From the NCBI RefSeq assembly GCF_001656035.1, contig NZ_CP010029.1, forward strand, positions 2,589,310 through 2,653,309: a stretch of DNA of 64,000 nucleotides, written 5' to 3'. The DNA is from Yersinia entomophaga. Lineage in GTDB: Bacteria; Pseudomonadota; Gammaproteobacteria; Enterobacterales; Enterobacteriaceae. Made by a program: the position numbers and the translations under genes. This document shows, piece by piece, positions 48,844 to 56,655 of the stretch (positions are counted from its first letter, which is position 1; every line of letters begins with the position of its first letter). Below the pieces are notes generated by a model. The model was given only the letters and a program-made list of their open reading frames with translations, ran no database searches and was not told the origin of the DNA.

Positions 48844-50454
48844 TTATTTATCGATATCCACTTGCTGGAAGTAGTGGCCACCCAATGGATCGACGATGTA
48901 GTTTTTTACTTCTTTACGCACAGGTTCGTACACGGTGGAGTGAGCCACAATCAGCGCCGGAGCCTGATCGTGCATAATCACCTGAGCCTGTTTGTACAGT
49001 TCGGCACGTTTAGCCTGATCGGATTCAGCACGCGCAGGTTGGATTACGTCTTCAAACGGCTTGTAACACCATTTGGAGTAGTTGGAACCTTGCTTGGCCG
49101 CATCACAGCTAAACAGCGTAGCGAAGAAATTGTCCGGATCCCCATTGTCCCCAGTCCAGCCCATCATCACGGTCTGATGTTCACCTTCTTTGGCGCGCTT
49201 CAGATACTCGCCCCACTCGTAGGTGACGATTTTGGCTTTCACACCAACTTTCGCCCAATCAGACTGGATCATCTCGGCCATACGACGAGCATTCGGGTTA
49301 TACGGGCGCTGTACCGGCATCGCCCACAGATCGATAGAGAAACCGTCTGGCAAACCAGCTTCTTTCAGTAACTCTTTCGCTTTTTCTGGGTCATAGGCGT
49401 AATCTTTGATTTCATCGTTGTAGCCCCACATTGTTGGTGGGATCAGGTTTTTAGCCGGCTGACCAGCCCCCTGATAAACTGCTTTGATGATCGCGTCCTT
49501 GTTCACGGCCATAGTCAGCGCCTGACGAACCTTGACGTTATCCAGCGGTTTTTTCTCAACGTTAAATGACAGGTAACCCACGTTCAGGCCAGCCTGCTCC
49601 ATCAGATTAATTGATTTGTCTTCTTTCATGCGGGCAATGTCAGCCGGATTCGGGTACGGCATGACCTGACATTCGTTTTTCTGCATTTTGGCGTAACGCA
49701 CAGAGGCATCTGGCGTAATAGAGAAGACTAAACGATCGATTTTTGGTTTGGTGCCCCAATAACCGTCGAAGGCTTTATACAAAATGCGTGAGTCTTTTTG
49801 ATACTGCTGTAGCTGGAACGGGCCAGTACCGATTGGATTCAGATCGACTTTCTCCGGCGTACCGGCTTTCATCATGTTATCCGCGTATTCGGCAGACAGG
49901 ATTGAAGCGAAGTCCATCCCCAGATCGGCCAGGAAAGGCGATTCCGGACGAGTCAGCACGAAGCGAACGGTATGATCGTCAACTTTCTCAATGTTGCTGA
50001 TTAACTCACCCATCCCCATCCCCTGGAAGTACTCATAGCTGCCGCCAGAGACTTTATGGTAAGGATGGTTGGCGTCTTTCTGACGCATGAAGGTGTAGAT
50101 CACGTCATCCGCGTTGAAAGTGCGGGTAGGTTTAAAATCTTTGCTGCCCTGCCACTTCACGTCTTTACGCAGATGGAAAGTGTAGGTTTTGCCGTCTTCG
50201 CTGACTTCCCATTTCTCAGCCAGCGCTGGCTGAATTTCTGTTGTACCAATCTTGAACTCAACTAAACGGTTATAAATGGCACGAGAGCTGGCATCGTAAG
50301 TAGTGCCAGAGGTGAACAACTGCGGGTTAAAGCCTTCCGGCGAGCCTTCTGAGCAATACACCAGTGTTTTTGCCTGAATCCCGGCAGAAACAGCCAGCGC
50401 AACCAGCCCAATACCGAATTTTACTATCCCTGCCTTTCCCAAGGAAATCGTCAT
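48844..50454 (-). CDS. dppA: Periplasmic dipeptide-binding protein DppA
   Basis: A periplasmic binding protein of 536 residues (SBP family 5) with a Sec signal peptide (about residues 1-28, cleavage GIQA/KTLVYCSEG). The family signature region includes AEKWEVSEDGKTYTFHLRKDVKW (within about residues 79-102). In E. coli DppA also serves haem uptake and dipeptide chemotaxis. It is the promoter-proximal gene of dppABCDF, with GGAG nine bases before the ATG. Confidence 0.97.
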   Translation of the reverse strand: MTISLGKAGIVKFGIGLVALAVSAGIQAKTLVYCSEGSPEGFNPQLFTSGTTYDASSRAIYNRLVEFKIGTTEIQPALAEKWEVSEDGKTYTFHLRKDVKWQGSKDFKPTRTFNADDVIYTFMRQKDANHPYHKVSGGSYEYFQGMGMGELISNIEKVDDHTVRFVLTRPESPFLADLGMDFASILSAEYADNMMKAGTPEKVDLNPIGTGPFQLQQYQKDSRILYKAFDGYWGTKPKIDRLVFSITPDASVRYAKMQKNECQVMPYPNPADIARMKEDKSINLMEQAGLNVGYLSFNVEKKPLDNVKVRQALTMAVNKDAIIKAVYQGAGQPAKNLIPPTMWGYNDEIKDYAYDPEKAKELLKEAGLPDGFSIDLWAMPVQRPYNPNARRMAEMIQSDWAKVGVKAKIVTYEWGEYLKRAKEGEHQTVMMGWTGDNGDPDNFFATLFSCDAAKQGSNYSKWCYKPFEDVIQPARAESDQAKRAELYKQAQVIMHDQAPALIVAHSTVYEPVRKEVKNYIVDPLGGHYFQQVDIDK

Positions 50455-50463
50455 CGCTTGTGC

Positions 50464-50494
50464 TCCATTGTGGTGATGTGTGTTGTGTGTACAG
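50464..50494 (-). promoter_or_regulatory. CA-rich GcvB-type target in the dppA leader
   Basis: On the minus strand the dppA leader contains a run of C and A (ACACACAACACACATCACCACA) ending at the GGAG ribosome-binding site. In E. coli and Salmonella the G/U-rich R1 region of the GcvB small RNA pairs with such a CA-rich leader of dppA and blocks translation. The element here has the same composition and position. Confidence 0.65.
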
Positions 50495-51043
50495 CCAGAC
50501 CCTATAATTTTTTAGTCCGCGGTCTGTGCTGTTCTGGCCTGATGGCCGCAGGAATGGTGGAATGCGATGCCGAATAGAAACCTATTCAGGCGGTCGGTTT
50601 GAAGAGGTTAAAACCCCAAAACTTCTGTCGCTAACTACCCCTGAGGGTACCAATTTGGCAACAGTTAACAGCAACGTCAATATGGCTGATGGGGTTTTAT
50701 ACAGAGTATGAGAAACAGCAAGCAAACATAAAAAAAACTTTTTATTAACATAATTAGCATTAAAAATTATGCTACTACTAATTAGTCAGTGTTATCCACT
50801 GGGTAAAATTCATACTCCAGTGGTAATACCCAGAGATAATCAGAAAAACTTTGTTGCTAAATGATGAAAATCTGCTCAATTATTTTTGTGATCTCACAGC
50901 AAAACAGGATGAAATGCTGCCTTATACCCATAAATAGGTGACGACTAGACTCATTTCATACATGGTTCATTCATCTTTACCGACTGGTTCGCGAAAGGAA
51001 TAAGGTCAGGTCAATCAAAAGCAGATTTGAGATCGTTGGGCGT
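50495..51043. other. Gene-free region upstream of dppA
   Basis: About 550 bases with the dppA promoter near its left end and no credible gene. A 61-codon plus frame at 50526-50711 has no protein-like features. An inverted repeat lies at 50796-50823. The rest is AT-rich with many stops in all frames. Confidence 0.5.
50796..50823. repeat. Inverted repeat CCACTGG / CCAGTGG
   Basis: Two 7-base arms separated by 14 bases, with partly matching inner bases (TA/TA), form a possible hairpin or operator about 340 bases upstream of dppA. No T tract follows. Confidence 0.45.
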
Positions 51044-51723
51044 CTAGCCTTCGCGCACCAAAGCAAAGCACCAAAATAGTGCGTCCGGGCAAACCGCTTT
51101 AATCACTTCGCATTGGCCGCATAAAAATATGTCTTTGCGCCGCCATAAATCACCCGGCGCTTCAGGAAAATTAAAATAGTCCTCCATCAAGATCTGAACG
51201 TTTTCTTCACCCCTAAGCCGCCTTGGATCAGACCCGAATCACTGGTCAGCCTTTCGACGTCCTCAAAACGACAACCATTACATAAAAACCCTGACCTGTT
51301 AGCGATAACTACATAACACGCGCTCTTTTCCCCGCGATGCCCAGCTCGCCGTCTCTCTAACTCCTTTTCATTAATAATAATCTTGGCTTGATCGCCCGTT
51401 AAATAAGGGTTTCCAATGGGAGAGGTAGCCAGAATATTGTTAATATATTATCTGATCATGCTTTTTACGATCCTTCACTTCAGATTTAGTCAATTTATTG
51501 TATGAAACGCCATCTTTACTCGGAGTCTGAATATTTATTATCGTACTTAATCCTCCCTGAAAATATCTATCCTGACATTTACATTTTTTTCTTTTCTCGC
51601 TGATATTAATCCAGCTATTTGGCTCTCAGCCGCTTTTTTATCGACCACGATTTCAGCTCAAACATTTGACAAGAATAAAAGAAAGAATATTGGTGTATAA
51701 ATATCTATGGCGTTGAATGGCAT
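51044..51723 (-). pseudogene. Decayed TpsA-type (filamentous haemagglutinin-like) secretion-domain gene
   Basis: Joining frames on the minus strand gives a protein of about 225 residues. ATG at 51723 opens a signal peptide (IFFLLFLSNV) broken by TGA at 51660-51658, then AEIVVDKKAAESQ and on to a TAA at 51549-51547. A shifted frame gives STIINIQTPSKDGVSYN and continues to a TAA at 51442-51440. A third frame (about 51447-51187) gives IGNPYLTGDQAKIIINE and VVIANRSGFLCNGCRFED. A fourth, entered at the GGGG run at 51210-51213, runs to TAG at 51046-51044. The GNPNL-like and ANPxGIxCxGCxF-like segments, in this order after a signal peptide, are the marks of the two-partner-secretion domain. The remnant has no long repeat region and no TpsB partner beside it. 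Confidence 0.75.
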
Positions 51724-51748
51724 GTTGAAATAAGCATTGAAACATTGA

Positions 51749-51892
51749 GCGCGCTCGTTCGCCCTCCTTAACTATCAACAAAGTCAAGTGACAACAGAGG
51801 TCCGGCGTCTGGCAGGTGAGAGTCAACGGTTGATGGAATGCGGGTCTATAACTGAACTCTTGGTTTGCTGGTATAAAAGGTTTACTCGCTGA
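51749..51892 (+). pseudogene. Unidentified coding remnant
   Basis: A plus-strand open stretch of 47 codons has no start codon at its left end and ends with TGA at 51890-51892. Its translation (including VTTEVRRLAGESQRLMEC and TELLVCWYKRFTR) looks protein-like, and a neighbouring frame continues it leftwards (ETLSALVR), which suggests a frameshifted 3' end of a gene. I do not recognise the family. It lies just upstream of, and divergent from, the TpsA-like relic. Confidence 0.3.
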
Positions 51893-51898
51893 GCCTGA

Positions 51899-51975
51899 GA
51901 GCTAAGAGCTAAGAGCTAAGAGCTAAGAGCTAAGAGCTAAGAGCTAAGAGCTAAGAGCTAAGAGCTAAGAGCTAA
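51899..51975. repeat. Tandem repeat, 11 perfect copies of GAGCTAA
   Basis: A 77-base array of a 7-bp unit without a single mismatch. Such arrays change copy number by slippage. It is not in an intact gene. Confidence 0.97.
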
Positions 51976-52636
51976 ACAATGTTCACGGGTTCTTGTGTAA
52001 ATGCTAATGTATAGTTAAACATCGCAAGCAAAGTGAGCCACTCTATTTCTTGCTGGTAGCTGATATTGCCGTCCAATTGCCAATCACCCAACCGGCGGCC
52101 AAGATTACAACCCCAAACTCCATCGGCTCAAACGTCGTCTCTGTATTACGATCCCCGTATCATTGAGAAAAAAATGACATAACACTTTGTATGAGAACCG
52201 AGTAAAACCTTTTCTCTATTATTATCCTCAAATTGCCTATCAAGTATATATTCATCCAATAACATTAGATGATTCCAAATTTATAATTACGGATTAACAT
52301 CAAATATAATATCCAAGATAAATAAAAATCCTATCGAGATAAATTTATGCCATCGAGTATTAAATATTTTTATTTATAGTAATAATACTATATCTCAGTC
52401 CTGACAATGGGATGTATATCATTAAAATCAATGATAATAAATAGAGGTTTTTATTTATACTGAAAATATTCACACCGTAAAAAAACCTTTCATATAATAT
52501 TTATTAATGCCTGATGCATTACCAATAAAAATTAAAACTTATCCGATAGATTGATTGGTTACCTTCCACTGAAGTCAGCGAGTTAATAGCCAAAAGATCC
52601 CGCGGGAACAGACAGAAGATTTATTGTAGGAAAAGG
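51976..52636. other. AT-rich gene-free region
   Basis: About 660 bases with no intact gene. On the minus strand, two overlapping short open frames at about 51970-52160 read protein-like (one includes FGVVILAAGWVIGNWTAI, the other DGNISYQQEIEWLTLL). They cannot both be real and may be gene debris. The rest (52170-52600) is very AT-rich with nothing recognisable. Confidence 0.5.
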
Positions 52637-52732
52637 TTGGAGTCTTGGAGTCTTGGAGTCTTGGAATCTTGGAGTCTTGGAGTCTTGGAGTCTTGGAGTC
52701 TTGGAGTCTTGGAGTCTTGGAATCTTGGAATC
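52637..52732. repeat. Tandem repeat, 12 copies of TTGGAGTC/TTGGAATC
   Basis: A 96-base array of an 8-bp unit: nine copies are TTGGAGTC, and copies 4, 11 and 12 are TTGGAATC. It lies immediately downstream of the tRNA-Pro terminator. The unit is open in several frames, so open reading frames crossing it are artefacts. Confidence 0.97.
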
Positions 52733-52761
52733 TTGAGAATATTGAGGTCTATAAACGAAAA

Positions 52762-52785
52762 AACCCCGGCCAAAAAGCCAGGGTT
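52762..52785 (-). terminator. tRNA-Pro terminator
   Basis: A 9-bp stem with one G-T pair and a 6-base loop is followed on the minus strand by six T residues, 9 bases past the tRNA 3' end. Confidence 0.85.
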
Positions 52786-52793
52786 CTTAAATG

Positions 52794-52870
52794 TGGTCGG
52801 CGAGAGAGGATTCGAACCTCCGACCCACTGGTCCCAAACCAGTTGCGCTACCAAGCTGCGCTACTCGCCG
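52794..52870 (-). tRNA. tRNA-Pro (anticodon UGG)
   Basis: A 77-base tRNA with CCA encoded. The acceptor stem is CGGCGAG paired with CTCGCCG. The anticodon stem ACTGG/CCAGT encloses the loop TTTGGGA, so the anticodon is TGG. The T arm contains GGTTCGAATCC. From memory the sequence equals E. coli proM. In E. coli the gene at this place between dppA and eptB is proK, which has anticodon CGG. Confidence 0.97.
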
Positions 52871-52999
52871 AATCGGGGCGCATCTTACTGCTACGCTCCT
52901 GGGGCGTCAATCACTTTTTAACAACCCTGCGCCGAGTGTTGATAAAATCACCGGCGCTGACTAAAAAGTGACTTACCTCCCCCTTTTCTACCTCTTTGA

Positions 53000-54331
53000 T
53001 CAGGCGTTGGCTTCAACCTGACGCGGTGACTGCGCGCGTAGGAATGGCAACAGGAACAACGCGGACATACAGGCAGCAATAGAGATAACCACGAAGAAGC
53101 CGTTCCAGTGCCACACTTCCATGATGCGTGCAATCGGGTAGCCAGATAATGCGGCCCCCAGATAGGCAAACAGACCAACAAACCCGGTAGCCGCACCGGC
53201 AGCGTCTTTATGGGAGCATTCTGCCGCCGCCATACCGATTAGCATCTGTGGCCCGAAAATGAAGAAACCAATCGCGAAGAAGCAACCTGCCTGAAGTACA
53301 TAGCTGATGCCCGGCATAATCCACAGGGACGCCACGGACAGGAAGATACCGATAGAGAAAATCAGGTTCATTGGCCCACGGTTACCGCGGAACCATTTAT
53401 CAGAACCCCAACCGGCGACCAGAGAACCGATAAAACCGCCGACTTCAAACAATGAAATTGCCGAGTTTGCGGTCATCAGGGAATAACCTTTTTCCTGAGT
53501 CAGATACAGGTTACCCCAGTCATTAATCGCGGTACGCACGATATAAACCAGCACATAAGATACCGCCAGCAGCCAGATGTATTTGTTCGTCAATACATAG
53601 CGTTTCACGATTTCTTTGTTGGTCAGACCCAGACCTTCAGATTCCTGTACCAGTTCCATGGCGTCATTACGCCATTTACCAACGCTCGGCAGCCCCATGG
53701 TGCTTGGCTTATCACGCAGACGCCAGCACATCAGCAAACCAATCACGACGCCAATAATGCCAGGAATGATCATGCCGTAACGCCAACTGAAATGCAGAGA
53801 AATACCGCCCACCAGCAGTGGGATTAAAGCACCACCAAAGTTATGAGAAGTATTCCAGATCGCCCACCAGCCGCCGCGCTCAGAGCGGGAGTACCAGCTA
53901 GTCAGAATTTTGGAACACGGCGGCCAGCCCCAGCCCTGAAAGAAGGCGTTTAAAATCCATAGCGCGCCAAATAGCAGCAGGGAAGAACTCATACCAAATA
54001 GAATATTAATTATCCCCGTCATAATCAGGCCGATACCCATAAAGTAGCGCGGGTTGGAACGGTCACTGATCATGCCGGAAATAAATTTGGAACAGCCGTA
54101 GGTGATATAAAATAGCGTGCCTAAAATGCCGACGTCAGACATGGTCAGGCCTAAATCGCTGAGCATTGCTGGCATGATGAAGTTGAAACTTTTGCGGGTG
54201 AAGTAAAAGGCGGCATAGCCAATGTACATCGTCCACATCAACTGAATACGCCAATATTTGTAGGTCGCATCAATTTCTTTTTGATCCGTTACCGGCGGCA
54301 CGTTATCGCGGCTTTTAAAGAAAGACCACAT
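53000..54331 (-). CDS. uhpC: Hexose-phosphate sensor/transporter UhpC
   Basis: An inner-membrane MFS protein of the organophosphate:phosphate antiporter family, 443 residues with about 12 spans. It resembles E. coli UhpC more than UhpT: it shares YFTRKSFNFIMPAML, TLFYITYGCSKFISGMISDRSN and the UhpC ending FLRAQSPRQ. UhpC senses external glucose 6-phosphate and signals through UhpB. A GAGG site precedes the ATG. A 94-bp gap separates it from uhpB. No uhpT follows; the next gene on this strand is tRNA-Pro. Confidence 0.93.
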   Translation of the reverse strand: MWSFFKSRDNVPPVTDQKEIDATYKYWRIQLMWTMYIGYAAFYFTRKSFNFIMPAMLSDLGLTMSDVGILGTLFYITYGCSKFISGMISDRSNPRYFMGIGLIMTGIINILFGMSSSLLLFGALWILNAFFQGWGWPPCSKILTSWYSRSERGGWWAIWNTSHNFGGALIPLLVGGISLHFSWRYGMIIPGIIGVVIGLLMCWRLRDKPSTMGLPSVGKWRNDAMELVQESEGLGLTNKEIVKRYVLTNKYIWLLAVSYVLVYIVRTAINDWGNLYLTQEKGYSLMTANSAISLFEVGGFIGSLVAGWGSDKWFRGNRGPMNLIFSIGIFLSVASLWIMPGISYVLQAGCFFAIGFFIFGPQMLIGMAAAECSHKDAAGAATGFVGLFAYLGAALSGYPIARIMEVWHWNGFFVVISIAACMSALFLLPFLRAQSPRQVEANA

Positions 54332-54425
54332 GTTGAACCTCAGACATTAATAAAAGTGTGGTCATCATGGCGCGCGCGCGTAGGAAAGAAACGGGGTACA
54401 TTCCCACCGGCACCGAGAGTATTTC

Positions 54426-55955
54426 CTAGTTTTGCTTAGTTAGCGAAGGAACTGTGGGCAGGATCACACTCAAACAGGTACCGTTATCCACCTGAAATTT
54501 GAAGTGCCCGCCCAGCGCGCTAACCCGCTCCTGCATCCCACGTAAACCGTAGCCAGGCGTGAACTTCTCCAGATTCACCCCTTTTCCGTTATCGCGAATA
54601 GTCAGATGCACCTGCTGCTTAACCTGCCGGGCATCGACCTCGATGCGACTGGCTTCGCCGTGGCGATAAGCGTTCGTCACGCCTTCCTGACAGATGCGAT
54701 ACAAGGTGATTTTCAGGGTTTCATCCAATTGCCCATCGCTCAGTTGCCATTGCAATACGCCAACCACAGATTCATCCTGCGGAATAAGTTCGCGCATCAG
54801 CGCCGCCACCGCCGCAGAAAGCGGTAAATTGTTCAGCGCTGCTGGCCACAGCTGCTTCAGAACATCATGAACGCCGTCATAAACCCGCAGCGCCAGAGTC
54901 TCAATCACGTCAGAACAACTCACTACCGGTGCCTGATCCGTCAAGCGCCGGATGATGGTCGCCTGAGTGCGAATGACCGTAATACTTTGCCCTACTTCAT
55001 CGTGCAGCTCGCGCGCGACTTCCCGCCGGGTTCTTTCTTCGGCAATCACTAAGTCTCTGGCTAATCGGCGATTTTCACTCAGACGCGCAGAAAGTTGCTG
55101 ATTCAGTTCCCGCTGACGTTGAATGCCCGCCCCCAACAATAAGCCAGTCAGACTTTGTGCCAACAGAGAAAGCAATAAATCCCGATGAGAATCAAGCTGG
55201 GCGGGTTCATTAACCATCAGCGCGACACCGTTTAGCAAGGTCGCCACTAATGCCCCCTGCCAGCCATAGCGATAGGACATAAACACAATGGGGATAGCCA
55301 GACAAAATGGTGCAAAACGCCTTAATTCCGCTTCGCTAACCTGATGTTGCAGCCAGATACTCAGAGCAAACAGCAGCAAATACCACACCAGATGGCGCAA
55401 ACGCAGGTTAATAGGCTTGTGAATCAGCCCCGGCTCCAGCGGCAGCCAGATTTGTCGCGCCAGATAGTGCCACAGCAACAGGCAGGTGGGCGCTATGGTA
55501 AATCCTCCCGCCAGCCCCAAAAGTAGCGCCATCGCGCCCTGCGCGGTGGAAAGCTGCCATATCAATGCCTGAATCAATGCGGCGATAGCAACCACCGAAC
55601 CTTGCATCAACGGCCACTGCCACTCGCTATCGCTCTGCTGGTGCCGCAATAGCCAAGGGGAGGCAAACACTGCCAGCAACGTGGTAAACAGCAATACGGG
55701 TAAGGCAGTCCACAGTAATATCAGGCTATCGAATTGATCTGCCAGCAACCATAACAGCAAAGTGTCGGCCAATAAGATTCCCGGCCAGTAACCGCGCGGG
55801 CTTTGCAGTAAAATGCCTAAACGCAGCCCGAAGGGGAAGAGCAATAATGCCTGTAATGGCTGTTCGACCAGCAGCGTCCCAATGCTCCACAGACAAAATG
55901 CAGCGGTGAAATAGATAAAAAACAACGCTAACAGCGTAATCAGGCGCTGCATCAT
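54426..55955 (-). CDS. uhpB: Sensor histidine kinase UhpB
   Basis: An inner-membrane histidine kinase of 509 residues. About eight N-terminal spans form a MASE1-type region (to about residue 285). A HisKA_3 dimerisation segment with the phospho-accepting histidine in [11 protein letters not shown] (about residue 317) and a HATPase domain ([20 protein letters not shown]) follow. It works with UhpC as a receptor complex and phosphorylates UhpA. Its ATG overlaps the uhpA stop as ATGA. Confidence 0.95.
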   Translation of the reverse strand: MMQRLITLLALFFIYFTAAFCLWSIGTLLVEQPLQALLLFPFGLRLGILLQSPRGYWPGILLADTLLLWLLADQFDSLILLWTALPVLLFTTLLAVFASPWLLRHQQSDSEWQWPLMQGSVVAIAALIQALIWQLSTAQGAMALLLGLAGGFTIAPTCLLLWHYLARQIWLPLEPGLIHKPINLRLRHLVWYLLLFALSIWLQHQVSEAELRRFAPFCLAIPIVFMSYRYGWQGALVATLLNGVALMVNEPAQLDSHRDLLLSLLAQSLTGLLLGAGIQRQRELNQQLSARLSENRRLARDLVIAEERTRREVARELHDEVGQSITVIRTQATIIRRLTDQAPVVSCSDVIETLALRVYDGVHDVLKQLWPAALNNLPLSAAVAALMRELIPQDESVVGVLQWQLSDGQLDETLKITLYRICQEGVTNAYRHGEASRIEVDARQVKQQVHLTIRDNGKGVNLEKFTPGYGLRGMQERVSALGGHFKFQVDNGTCLSVILPTVPSLTKQN

Positions 55956-56542
55956 AAATTCAAAACTCGCTTCGCTAATTCAACGTTATTACTGACACCT
56001 AATTTGGCGAACAGATTAGCCCGATGCACATGTACGGTTTTAGGGGATAAACCCAAAGATTCGGCAATTTCCCTCACTTCCATCCCCTGAGCCAGTAAAA
56101 TAGCCACTTCTCGTTCACGGCGTGTCAGCGGATCGACCGCGACTTGCACCAGCCGCTGGGCAATTTCCGGCATCAGATAAACGCCACCGCCGCCCACGGT
56201 GCGTACCGCCGTAATCAGGTCATCCGGCTTGCAGCGCTTGGACAAAAAGCCCTTGGCACCGCGTTCTAGCGCCATTTCAACTAGCGCCGGACTGTCGTGC
56301 ATCGACAGCATGATCACGCCGATACCGGAGGGAATGTCTTTCAACAAATCCAAACCGCTTTGATCTGGCATGGAAATATCACAAATACAAATATGCGGAT
56401 TCAGCCCCGGCAAACCTGCGCGCGCCTGCTCTGCCGAACTAAATTCCCCAACCACCTGGATGTCGTCCTCCATGGATAACAGCTGCACAAAGCCCGATCG
56501 CACAATGTCATGATCGTCAATAAACGCCACGCGATAAGTCAT
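55952..56542 (-). CDS. uhpA: Response regulator UhpA
   Basis: A NarL/FixJ-type response regulator of 196 residues (same as E. coli). The receiver domain has [12 protein letters not shown] and the phospho-acceptor aspartate in [12 protein letters not shown] (about residue 54). A LuxR-type helix-turn-helix covers about residues 135-190 ([39 protein letters not shown] region). In E. coli it activates uhpT. The gene is first in the uhpABC unit. Confidence 0.96.
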   Translation of the reverse strand: MTYRVAFIDDHDIVRSGFVQLLSMEDDIQVVGEFSSAEQARAGLPGLNPHICICDISMPDQSGLDLLKDIPSGIGVIMLSMHDSPALVEMALERGAKGFLSKRCKPDDLITAVRTVGGGGVYLMPEIAQRLVQVAVDPLTRREREVAILLAQGMEVREIAESLGLSPKTVHVHRANLFAKLGVSNNVELAKRVLNL

Positions 56543-56655
56543 GGAGGTCTCCAGTTACTGGGGGGAAATATGGCGAGGAGTATACAACAAGCGATGCTCA
56601 ACTGCGGAAGGAAACAGGATTAACGCCGGATAGCATAACTAGCCGGCGTGGATGA

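Noticed and set aside
50526..50711. Plus-strand 61-codon frame in the dppA promoter region
   Set aside because: It is short, lacks a ribosome-binding site and any recognisable motif, and occupies regulatory sequence.
51899..52732. CRISPR array suggested by two tandem arrays in one region
   Set aside because: Units are 7-8 bp and directly adjoining with no spacers, and no cas genes are present.
52621..52971. Several open frames crossing the 8-bp tandem array and the tRNA gene
   Set aside because: They are open only because the repeat unit has no stop in those frames; they run through the tRNA-Pro gene.
53000..54331. Calling this MFS gene uhpT
   Set aside because: N-terminus, internal blocks and C-terminus agree with UhpC and not UhpT, and it follows uhpB.
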